Positions 7,112 through 13,768 of a DNA stretch of 13,896 bases are shown in pieces. Position numbers and translations under genes: made by a program. Source of the stretch: a bacterium. Its GTDB lineage: Bacteria > Armatimonadota > Fimbriimonadia > Fimbriimonadales > JBAXQP01. The notes under the pieces are model-generated. The model saw nothing but the letters and a program-made list of their open reading frames with translations. It did no database searches and was not told where the DNA came from. How positions within the stretch are numbered: position 1 is the first letter of the stretch; every line of letters begins with the position of its first letter. The stretch covers positions 1-13,896 of the forward strand of contig JBAXQP010000036.1 of NCBI GenBank assembly GCA_037131655.1. The letters run 5' to 3'.

Positions 7112-7537
7112 TTAACCTGCTAGCTCAAGTCTAGGTTTTTCACCAATAGAGGGGGAGGCAGGGAGTTGATCTTTTATTGTTATCCAAGCCTCTCTTAGGT
7201 TTATAAGAAGGCTTTTTGCGCCATCGAGAAGGTCTTCGCGGTCATTAATATTCGCTTCAATAAGTTGGTTATTCACAAAGTTATAAATCGAGAAGAGGTT
7301 CGTAGCAATTTCGCCGCCTCGCTGCATATCCAGGCAGGTGATTAGTTCATTGATGACTTTTTGCGCCTTTTGAAGGTTTGTGTTTTGAGCCTCAAGATCC
7401 TTCTTTGCCATGGCAATCTTGCCGGCATCGATGAAGCGGATTGCGCCATCATACAACATGACCACAAGTTCAAGTGGCGATGCGGTGTTTACTGCGGTCT
7501 TGCGGTACTGATCAACAGCGTCATAACTACCAGGCAA
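7112..7537 (-). CDS. fliS: Flagellin export chaperone FliS
   Basis: FliS binds the disordered C-terminus of flagellin in the cytoplasm, preventing early polymerisation and assisting export. The 141-residue product has the family hallmarks: an N-terminal YDAVDQYR, then NTASPLELVVMLYDGAIRFI, and a central LDMQRGGEIATNLFSIYNFVN helix pair. The start codon is TTG (7537-7535); it is decided by a near-perfect Shine-Dalgarno, GAGGAG, 7 nt upstream. It lies downstream of fliD and upstream of the FliT/FlgN-like gene, the usual fliD-fliS-fliT order. The clients are presumably the two flagellins encoded upstream. Confidence 0.95.
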   Translation of the reverse strand: MPGSYDAVDQYRKTAVNTASPLELVVMLYDGAIRFIDAGKIAMAKKDLEAQNTNLQKAQKVINELITCLDMQRGGEIATNLFSIYNFVNNQLIEANINDREDLLDGAKSLLINLREAWITIKDQLPASPSIGEKPRLELAG

Positions 7538-7574
7538 TGAGTTTCTCCTCGATATTTATTAGTCATTGAAATAA

Positions 7575-7595
7575 TCGGAAGCAATGTACTTCCGA
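7575..7595 (-). terminator. Hairpin between fliD and fliS
   Basis: TCGGAAG and CTTCCGA form a 7-bp stem around a 7-nt loop just after the fliD stop. On the minus strand it is followed by TTATTTC. It may be a weak terminator, or a processing or attenuation point lowering fliS relative to fliD. Confidence 0.35.
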
Positions 7596-7602
7596 CTTAG
7601 GT

Positions 7603-9861
7603 TTACTTATTCGCAGCAATGCCGTTCCACATTGCGGTTAACTGAGAAGATTGGCTATTCATCCTGCTGATGGTATCTTCTAAAGCGGAGAATTTCGCGC
7701 GGAGCGCAATTTCTCTATCAGCAGTTAGCGCTTGCATTTCAGTCATTCGAGTGGTCAAGTAGTCAATTTGGTCTTGTATGGACTTGTTGTATGCGGAGAT
7801 GTCACCAGTGGCAGAATCGCTTACTCCCTGAAGATAATCTGAGATATTTTGAGCAATACCACGTGTGAACTTGACAGTGCCATAACTACCTAGTGTTGTA
7901 CCAGTGACCATCACCTGAAGCCCTTCAGCATCCGTATCGGTGGCGCCGGTGAGAAACTGGCCAAGACCTTCAATTTCCGTACCTCCATCCAAAGTTCCTT
8001 TAACATTCAACCCAGTGCCTAATATCGCAGTCTTGCCAACACCGCTGTAACCAAGAGCATCTTTATCGGAAACGACTGAGAAATTGCCTTGACTGCCATA
8101 TTTTACGGCTGTGAAAGTAAGGATACCGCCAACATTTGAGGCTTGAAGTTGGCTGTTGAGACGTGTGTCGGCATTTATCTGAGCAACTGCTTGATCGAGT
8201 GTTTGCCCCCCCGTCAGGAGGATATTAATCGAACTCGAGCCAAAAGGCACTCCCGAAAATGTAAGCATTTCCGTCTCGCCAATCGGTAAAGGACTGGTGT
8301 ATGCTTGTGTACCTGAAACCAAAGCTTTGGTTGCCAGTTGGGAGATGTTTACTTCATAACCTGTTATGTTCACTGTCGTCTTAGAGGTCGAACTTATATA
8401 ACGCAAGTCTGTGGTGCTGGGTGTGCCGACTGACTGGAAGAGAGCGCTTATCGCACTCACATCTCCATTAAGTGCTTCTGTTAGTTTGCTGTTATCAACT
8501 GAAAGCTTATTGGAAGAGTCGAGCGTGATGCCGATTTCTGTTAGGGTATCAAGAGTGCCACTTAATCCAGAAACTATATTAGTGGCATCACCAATAACAC
8601 TATCGCGTATACTGCTCGTCACATAATTGCCAAAGAAGGCGCCTGTTTCGAAAGTAGCCGCATCTAACTTTGAGTTCGCATCTACGAAATCAACAAAATT
8701 GTTAAAAGCTGTTACGAAGTTGTTGACGTTATTTTTCATCGTCGTGATGTCTTTCGACATCGTGATGGTGCTTTCCTCAGGGGTAGTTAAGTTAGCTTTG
8801 ACAAGATTGACCGTTACGCCCGATATGACATCGGTGATTGAATTGGATGAACGACTAAATGAGTGGTTATCAATTGAAAAAAGAGCGTCCTTCGCTGCAA
8901 GCAATTCATCCCCAGGGTTGAACTGAGTAAGCCCCATAACCTTGAGAATATTGTTGTTGTCTGTTAGGGTGGGTTGGGAAGCGGCTCCCACTAGTTCTAA
9001 TGAGTATTTGGTTGTTCCATTTGTTGTCGTACTTGTTACAGTGGCAGTCACTGTCGGATCGGCTGCCATAATCTTGTCAGCAACCGTCAGTAATGTGTCG
9101 GTTGCCAGATCAATAGTAACATCGAGACCATTCACTGTAATCGTCCCTGTGGGTGAAGCGCTTAAACCGAGCATTGAACCTATCGCAGTCGTTTGACTGG
9201 TGAAATCGAATGACGCCATTCCATTGGTAATCGATTCGCGTACAGACTCGACCCCACTGAGAAGTCCTAATTGGTTGAGTACATTGCCTGAGCCAACATC
9301 AGCTATCCCTACTTTATTTGCAATCCCTGAATCCTTGGCGGTAAGGGTGAGATAGGTACTGTTTTCACCACCGTTAAGTATTGAGGCTACGACCCCGACA
9401 TTTGCAGTATTAATCTTTCCGGCAACTGTGGCGAGAGTATCCGTTGCTGTGACCGTGATTGCCTTGTTGTTAACTACAATGGAGCCGGTTAGGTTTAAAG
9501 CAGAAGTTGAATTGTTATAAGCTTTAGAGCTTATCTTTTGTGATTGAGCTAATTGGCTTACTTTTAGGCTGTAGGTTCCTTGTTGAGCGGTAGAGGTTGT
9601 GGCAACAGTGGCTACTTCAGTTTTCGAGCTAGAAACTGTAACGGATGAGAATGCGGTGGTATTAGTTAATGCGCCTAGAGATGCCTGAAGGTTGTTGACC
9701 CTGGATTGGAATTGCTGCATTGCAGAAAGCTGATTCGTGAGATCAGTTTGCTGCTTTGTAAGCCTCTGGATAGGCACTTTTTCCAACTGCATCAATTTAG
9801 TGATAATCGATTCTGTATCTAGTCCTGATGCTAGACCGTTAAAGTTAATTCCTGTAGCCAT
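7603..9861 (-). CDS. fliD: Flagellar filament cap protein FliD (enlarged)
   Basis: FliD (HAP2) caps the growing filament and helps exported flagellin fold and insert. The N-terminal FliD domain (about 5-103) begins with INFNGLASGLDTESIITKLM, and the C-terminal coiled segment (about 690-745, YLTTRMTEMQALTADREIAL) is also typical. At 752 residues it is far longer than the 450-500 of many FliD proteins. The extra length is beta-rich and contains flagellin-IN-like repeats at about 126-176, 238-293 and 540-598 (for example GSIVVNNKAITVTATDTLAT). ATG 9861 has GGAGGA 6 nt upstream. It lies downstream of flagellin 1 on the same strand and starts the fliD-fliS-chaperone unit. A candidate sigma28 promoter lies about 40 nt upstream. 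Confidence 0.95.
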   Translation of the reverse strand: MATGINFNGLASGLDTESIITKLMQLEKVPIQRLTKQQTDLTNQLSAMQQFQSRVNNLQASLGALTNTTAFSSVTVSSSKTEVATVATTSTAQQGTYSLKVSQLAQSQKISSKAYNNSTSALNLTGSIVVNNKAITVTATDTLATVAGKINTANVGVVASILNGGENSTYLTLTAKDSGIANKVGIADVGSGNVLNQLGLLSGVESVRESITNGMASFDFTSQTTAIGSMLGLSASPTGTITVNGLDVTIDLATDTLLTVADKIMAADPTVTATVTSTTTNGTTKYSLELVGAASQPTLTDNNNILKVMGLTQFNPGDELLAAKDALFSIDNHSFSRSSNSITDVISGVTVNLVKANLTTPEESTITMSKDITTMKNNVNNFVTAFNNFVDFVDANSKLDAATFETGAFFGNYVTSSIRDSVIGDATNIVSGLSGTLDTLTEIGITLDSSNKLSVDNSKLTEALNGDVSAISALFQSVGTPSTTDLRYISSTSKTTVNITGYEVNISQLATKALVSGTQAYTSPLPIGETEMLTFSGVPFGSSSINILLTGGQTLDQAVAQINADTRLNSQLQASNVGGILTFTAVKYGSQGNFSVVSDKDALGYSGVGKTAILGTGLNVKGTLDGGTEIEGLGQFLTGATDTDAEGLQVMVTGTTLGSYGTVKFTRGIAQNISDYLQGVSDSATGDISAYNKSIQDQIDYLTTRMTEMQALTADREIALRAKFSALEDTISRMNSQSSQLTAMWNGIAANK

Positions 9862-9902
9862 CAGTTGTCCTCCGAAACGAACCTGGTATACCTAATTACT
9901 AA

Positions 9903-9930
9903 TTATCGTCAGCCACTTTATTAATGCTTA
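9903..9930 (-). promoter_or_regulatory. Weak candidate sigma28 promoter for fliD-fliS
   Basis: On the minus strand TAAG, 16 nt and GACGATAA approximate the FliA consensus TAAA-N15-GCCGATAA with two mismatches. It would give a leader of about 35 nt before fliD. It lies downstream of the hairpin at 9971-10004, consistent with a separate fliD unit. Confidence 0.35.
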
Positions 9931-9970
9931 TAGGCAAACCTAACAGGTATCCATCACCGCATAACGATCA

Positions 9971-10004
9971 GAAGCCCCGCCCCGGCTATGCAGGACGGGA
10001 CCTC
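9971..10004 (-). terminator. GC-rich hairpin downstream of flagellin 1
   Basis: On the minus strand GAGGTCCCGTCC can pair with GGGCGGGGCTTC over 12 positions, including three G-T pairs, around a 10-nt loop. It begins about 30 nt after the flagellin 1 stop. No T-tract follows, so it may stabilise the 3' end of a highly expressed mRNA or terminate by a non-classical route. Confidence 0.5.
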
Positions 10005-10032
10005 TGGGTGGTGGGGTTGGTGGGAGAAAGTC

Positions 10033-11484
10033 CTATTTAAGCAGCTGTAGGATACTCTGCGGCGCAGTATTTGCTTGCGCCAATACTGCCATGCCTGATT
10101 GCTGCAGAATTTGTAGTTTCGTAAATTGAGTGATCTGTTCGGCCATATCGGCATCACGGATGCTCGATTCCGTAGCTGAGAGGTTCTCTTTCGCTACAGA
10201 TAGCGAACGGATATTACTTTCGAGAACGTTGCTTTGGAATGAACCGATGCTGCCTCTAAGTCGCGAAATCTGAGCAATAGCATCATCGATAATCAGCATT
10301 CCTTCAGTAGCGCCTTGTGCTGCAGTTAAATCGATAGAGTCAAAGCTTTTTAACGCAACAGCGCCTGTTCCTAGTCGATTAGCATGAACATCACCGAAAG
10401 ATACCTGCGCCGTTTGGTTCGGGCTGCCGCCAACTTGGAATTGCACAGATCCTGAAAAGGCAAGACCAATTGTCGTCGCCGCCGCTACTGCGTTTCCTGC
10501 TTCTGTAATGAGGACTGAGTTTCCAAATGTGTCTGTTAGTTTTAATCCTGAATCTGTTGTGGATCTCCCGCCAGAGAAAGCAACAGTAGCAACTGCAGTT
10601 GAGCCTGTGCTGTTGTAAACAACCGCTGAAACATTATAAACAGCATTTATTCCGGCAACCGATGAGTAGGTAGCGGTGTGGATAGCATTACCGGCATCCT
10701 GAATTTGAACGCTATAGTTCGCGCCGTAGTTTTGCTGATCCAATTGAATATGGTCCGTATCGAAACTGGCAAGAACGCCGGTTTGACCGGAGTAGGTATT
10801 AATCTTCTGCATAAAAGCAGCAACTGTATCGGTGCTGGAATAGTTGATGCTTACTCCATTGAGGACGATTGCTCCAGTAGTGCCGATTAATGTAGCTGCA
10901 GTAGCATAAGTTTTTGCGCCATCAAAAGAGACTTTAGTCGCAGTAGTTGTTCGGGTCATTGTAACGGTACCAGATGAGATAGTCTGTCCGTTAAATGCGC
11001 CACTTAATTGTATGGCGGTTACGTTTGCTGGTGAAGATATTGCGGCTGTAACGCCTGAAGACCCATCTAGCAGCTTTTTGTTGCCGAAAGAAGTTTGATT
11101 GGCAATTCGGTTAATCGCTTCAGCAATCGATCGAATCTGCGTTTGATCGGCTTGAATAGTATCAACACTATTGACGCCGGTGTTGGCTGCGTGAACAGCA
11201 AGAGCTCTTGATTCATTAAGAAGCTTTTGAATCTCACCCAGCGCAGCTTCAGCAGTTTTTGAAAGGTTAGAAGCATCTTGAGAATTGTTTAAAGCCTGCT
11301 GAATGCCTGTTATCTGGGCACGCAGATTCTCAGAAATGACTAAGCCCGCAGGATCATCCCCGGCTCGGTTGATTCGCATGCCTGTAGAAAGCCGTTCAAC
11401 AGCTTTGGCCGTATCATCTGCGGTTATGCTAAGGTTTCGAAGAGCATTCATCGCAGACACGTTGTTATTTATGCGTAGGGGCAT
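10033..11484 (-). CDS. fliC: Flagellin 1
   Basis: Flagellin is the exported filament subunit. The 483-residue protein starts LRINNNVSAMNALRNL and ends with the canonical C-terminal D0/D1 segment (SSIRDADMAEQITQFTK, then QQSGMAVLAQANTAPQSILQ). The D1 helix around LNESRALAVHAANTG keeps the arginine of the general RxxAV pattern. The central region (about 145-390) includes a flagellin-IN-like segment (about 204-268) and a block (272-340) nearly shared with flagellin 2. ATG 11484 is preceded by GGGAGGAATAAAGGA, a strong and possibly double Shine-Dalgarno. A sigma28-type promoter lies at 11569-11594. No cysteine was seen, as usual for flagellins. Which of the two flagellins is the major subunit cannot be told from sequence; the sigma28 promoter favours this one as a late-class gene. 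Confidence 0.96.
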   Translation of the reverse strand: MPLRINNNVSAMNALRNLSITADDTAKAVERLSTGMRINRAGDDPAGLVISENLRAQITGIQQALNNSQDASNLSKTAEAALGEIQKLLNESRALAVHAANTGVNSVDTIQADQTQIRSIAEAINRIANQTSFGNKKLLDGSSGVTAAISSPANVTAIQLSGAFNGQTISSGTVTMTRTTTATKVSFDGAKTYATAATLIGTTGAIVLNGVSINYSSTDTVAAFMQKINTYSGQTGVLASFDTDHIQLDQQNYGANYSVQIQDAGNAIHTATYSSVAGINAVYNVSAVVYNSTGSTAVATVAFSGGRSTTDSGLKLTDTFGNSVLITEAGNAVAAATTIGLAFSGSVQFQVGGSPNQTAQVSFGDVHANRLGTGAVALKSFDSIDLTAAQGATEGMLIIDDAIAQISRLRGSIGSFQSNVLESNIRSLSVAKENLSATESSIRDADMAEQITQFTKLQILQQSGMAVLAQANTAPQSILQLLK

Positions 11485-11562
11485 TCCTTTATTCCTCCCG
11501 ACAACTCATGCCTTCTGGCTGAGCTTAATCTTACTTTCAAAGATAGACTTTAAGACTGTCTA
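11485..11562 (-). other. Structured 5' leader of flagellin 1
   Basis: Between the proposed start of transcription and the ATG there are two small hairpins. TAGAC/GTCTA (within 11543-11563) lies at the very 5' end. At 11505-11523, CTCAGCC and GGC-A-TGAG pair with one bulge. The Shine-Dalgarno region has two GGA motifs, the kind of site CsrA binds in other flagellin leaders, but neither csrA nor fliW is in the window, so this remains speculative. Confidence 0.3.
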
Positions 11563-11568
11563 TGAAGA

Positions 11569-11594
11569 TTATCGGGCAACCCTCGCAATATTTA
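11569..11594 (-). promoter_or_regulatory. sigma28 (FliA-type) promoter of flagellin 1
   Basis: On the minus strand TAAA, 14 nt and CCCGATAA match the flagellar consensus TAAA-N15-GCCGATAA with one mismatch in the -10 and a spacer one base short. Expected start is near 11562, giving a leader of about 78 nt. Location upstream of a flagellin gene and downstream of the flagellin 2 hairpin supports it. Confidence 0.7.
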
Positions 11595-11625
11595 TAGGTT
11601 TTATAACATGACTGCAATTTTTGTA

Positions 11626-11652
11626 GCGGGCGGGAAGCTTATTCCCGCCCGC
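11626..11652 (-). terminator. Strong hairpin downstream of flagellin 2
   Basis: A perfect 11-bp, very GC-rich stem (GCGGGCGGGAA with TTCCCGCCCGC) closes a 5-nt loop, about 50 nt after the flagellin 2 stop and before the sigma28 promoter of flagellin 1. On the minus strand it is followed by TACAAAAATT rather than a T-tract. It probably separates the two flagellin transcripts or protects the 3' end. Confidence 0.55.
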
Positions 11653-11704
11653 GGTTATGTTACTTTAGGTGCAAGCTGCTGGATTCAGCAACCCCTTAGA
11701 ACTA

Positions 11705-13159
11705 TTATCTCAGGAGAGAGAGAACGGCCTGCGGGGCAGAGTTCGCTTGCGCCAGCACGGACAAACCGGACTGTTGCAGGATCTGCTGCTTGGTGAAGTT
11801 AGTAATTTCATCTGCGACGTCAACGTCCTGGATGGACGACATAGTAGATGTAAGATTTTCAATGGTGACGTTCAACGAGCGAATATTGCTCTCCAGAACG
11901 TTGCGTTGGAACGATCCGAGAGTACCTCTCGTTGTTGTGACTTGGTTGATGGCTTCGTCAATGACCTTGATGGCATTGCTCGCCCCGGTGGCAGATGTCA
12001 CATCGATGCTGCTGAGATTTAGACCTGCTACGGCAGTTGTACCCAAGTTACTGGCAGCCATATTGGACAACGACATCGTTCCCGTCTCATTAGAATTCGC
12101 GCCCAACTGGAAGGTAAGCGCGTTGCTAATGGTCTGACCAACCGTTGTAGCGATAGCGACACCGTTGCCAGCCGCGGTAATGTTCAATGTGTTACCGTAG
12201 GTGTCAGTCAACTTTAGCCCAGAGTCTCCGGTTACGCGGCCGCCTGTGAAGGCAACTGTCGCAACTGCGGTGGCGCCCAGACTGTTGTAAACAACCGCTG
12301 ATACGTCGTACACTCCATTAATGCCTGCAACAGACGAGTAAGCAGCATTGTTGAGTGCGAGGCCGCTATCCGTGAGAGTCACCTTATTGTTCGAGCCGAA
12401 GCTTTGTTGAGTTAAGACGATTCCTTGGGTAGCAGTGTGGGATGCCAGTACACCTGTTTGACCAGCGCTCTCGTTGATCTTTTGGACGAAAGCGGCAGCA
12501 GTATCAGTAGCGGTGTATGCAATGCTTACGCCGTTAAGGATGATCGAGCCTGTTTTGCCCAATGCCGTTGTTGTTAAAGCGTAGGTGGTACCACCAGTCA
12601 AAGCAACCTTTGTAGCTGCAGTGGTCTGGTCCATAGTAAAGAGCCCGCCAGCAATGGCTTGACCATTGAATGATCCGCTGAGGGAGATATTCGATACGTT
12701 AGTCGTGTCGGTGACAGCGGCTGAAGCGCCGGCTGTTCCGTCGAGCAACTTTTTGGCGCCAAAGGAAGTGGTTGAAGAGATTCTGTTAATACTGCTGGTA
12801 ATTGAGGTCAACTGATTCTGGAGCGCCTGAAGGGACCCTGAGTCCTGTGTAGCCGTGTTAGCGGCTGCAACAGCAATACCGCGGGCATCCTTGAGTAGCT
12901 TGTTGACTTCATCCATAGCGCCTTCAGCGGTCTTGACCATATTTACGCCGTCTTGCGAGTTGCGGACGGCTTGGTCGAGACCAGAAATTTGGGCGCCAAG
13001 TTTTTGGGAAATGATAAGACCAGCAGGATCATCCGCTGCTGAGTTGATGCGCAAGCCAGTAGATAACCGCGTAACCGACTTGCTGAATTCATTAGATGTG
13101 ATTCCTACGTTTCGTAAAGCATTCATTGCAGAAACGTTTGTGTTAATTCGAATTGCCAT
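11705..13159 (-). CDS. fliC: Flagellin 2
   Basis: This second flagellin has 484 residues and is colinear with flagellin 1. The N-terminus is IRINTNVSAMNALRNV with RLSTGLRINSAADDPAGL. The C-terminus has NVLESNIRSLNVTIENL and QQILQQSGLSVLAQANSAPQ. Hand counting gives about 67% identity to flagellin 1 over residues 1-60, 52% over 61-140, 77% over the central block 273-341 and 62% over the last 93. ATG 13159 has GGAGGA 8 nt upstream. No sigma28 promoter was found upstream; the nearest candidate is sigma70-like at 13382-13409 with a leader of about 215 nt. The two genes are tandem and arose by duplication. Separate promoters suggest different timing or level, perhaps giving filaments of mixed composition. 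Confidence 0.96.
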   Translation of the reverse strand: MAIRINTNVSAMNALRNVGITSNEFSKSVTRLSTGLRINSAADDPAGLIISQKLGAQISGLDQAVRNSQDGVNMVKTAEGAMDEVNKLLKDARGIAVAAANTATQDSGSLQALQNQLTSITSSINRISSTTSFGAKKLLDGTAGASAAVTDTTNVSNISLSGSFNGQAIAGGLFTMDQTTAATKVALTGGTTYALTTTALGKTGSIILNGVSIAYTATDTAAAFVQKINESAGQTGVLASHTATQGIVLTQQSFGSNNKVTLTDSGLALNNAAYSSVAGINGVYDVSAVVYNSLGATAVATVAFTGGRVTGDSGLKLTDTYGNTLNITAAGNGVAIATTVGQTISNALTFQLGANSNETGTMSLSNMAASNLGTTAVAGLNLSSIDVTSATGASNAIKVIDEAINQVTTTRGTLGSFQRNVLESNIRSLNVTIENLTSTMSSIQDVDVADEITNFTKQQILQQSGLSVLAQANSAPQAVLSLLR

Positions 13160-13212
13160 TCGTCAGATCCTCCATGATTTGAACTAATGTTTTTCTATCC
13201 ATGATCGGTGTT

Positions 13213-13242
13213 GGGGGTGACCAGACAACGCCCCCATCGGGG
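13213..13242 (-). promoter_or_regulatory. Two competing GC stems in the flagellin 2 leader
   Basis: On the minus strand CCCC (13242-13239) can pair with the following GGGG to make a small hairpin. Alternatively GGGGG (13235-13231) can pair with CCCCC (13217-13213) around a 13-nt loop. The two stems exclude each other, an arrangement seen in attenuators. On the plus strand the short stem is followed by TTTTT (13243-13247), so it also resembles a weak plus-strand terminator. No known riboswitch is recognised. Confidence 0.3.
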
Positions 13243-13259
13243 TTTTTATTTCTGATCCA

Positions 13260-13292
13260 CTGCACTTCTTGGCGCTTCGCCAAACATTGCAG
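13260..13292 (-). promoter_or_regulatory. Two-tier stem-loop in the flagellin 2 leader
   Basis: An outer 5-bp stem (CTGCA/TGCAG) and an inner 6-bp stem (TTGGCG/CGCCAA, triloop) are separated by an internal loop of about 4 nt on each side. It lies about 100 nt upstream of the flagellin 2 start and would be in the leader RNA. Role unknown: mRNA stability, translational control or protein binding are all possible. Confidence 0.35.
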
Positions 13293-13381
13293 ATTGCCCA
13301 CACCCATCCTCGGGTCGAGAACATTCTTAGGCTGTCCTTGCTATGGTTTCTTTCCATGTCAGTAAAATATATGGGCTGGTA

Positions 13382-13409
13382 AATATACTGGGTTTTTAGA
13401 AAAAAGCAA
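13382..13409 (-). promoter_or_regulatory. Candidate sigma70-type promoter for flagellin 2
   Basis: On the minus strand TTGCTT and TATATT are separated by 16 nt inside an AT-rich patch. Transcription would start near 13375, with a leader of about 215 nt before flagellin 2. Matches are moderate and AT-rich DNA gives such hits by chance. Confidence 0.35.
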
Positions 13410-13768
13410 ATAAATTAATTTCTATTGTTAGCCCTCCCCCTCGATATCCGCCATGGGATGTCGGTAAGCTGAATCAACTCATCGTCGAGATGGGGCAGGG
13501 GAGGTTCTGGAATGACTCATGGAACATAGCGAATTCAGAGTGAGGATTACTCCAGAACTCCTTGAAAAAGTGGGACATAGAATCTCAAATCCGCCTCCCT
13601 GAGTAGGCCGTCAGGCCATATCGAAGGGTTCTGGAGACAAGCCAAGCGGTTGAAACCACGTGAGGGATAGACCCCCCCACCTGTATCCTCCCACTACGCA
13701 TTAAGGTTTGCGCATATTGATGGGGTTATTTGGGTAGGGGGTGGAGGGGACTGACCTGCCCCCATTCG

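Larger units (their letters stand above)
13160..13768. other. 609-nt non-coding stretch upstream of flagellin 2 with inverted repeats
   Basis: No plausible coding frame with a ribosome-binding site is seen on either strand. Besides the flagellin 2 leader elements, it holds two notable inverted repeats. CCTCCCC at 13433-13439 pairs with GGGGAGG at 13498-13504, with CTCGA/TCGAG inside. GAGGTTCTGGA at 13501-13511 pairs imperfectly with TCCAGAACTC at 13551-13560. GGTTCTGGA recurs directly at 13627-13635. Runs of C and G are common (for example seven C at 13672-13678). It may contain a small structured RNA or be a remnant of rearrangement. None of the riboswitch or RNA motifs I know is matched. 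Confidence 0.4.

Noticed and set aside
8411..9196. Three successive plus-strand ORFs opposite fliD
   Set aside because: They lie fully antisense to fliD, have low-complexity Ser/Val-rich translations mirroring its codons, and show no ribosome-binding sites or known motifs.
11608..12137. Overlapping plus-strand ORFs opposite flagellin 2 and its downstream hairpin
   Set aside because: Shadow frames of the flagellin gene; no family resemblance and no supporting start signals.
13280..13310. sigma54-like GG...GC pair on the minus strand upstream of flagellin 2
   Set aside because: The GG and GC elements are about 7 nt apart rather than 10 and the flanking consensus is missing.
13561..13620. Possible c-di-GMP (GEMM) riboswitch because of AAAGTGGGACATAG
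   Set aside because: Only a short stretch resembles GEMM; the remaining conserved segments, the paired helices and a downstream plus-strand gene are absent.
13732..13749. Possible G-quadruplex (GGGTAGGGGGTGGAGGGG)
   Set aside because: Only three tracts reach three G and the fourth is GG, so at most a weak two-tier structure; no regulatory context supports it.
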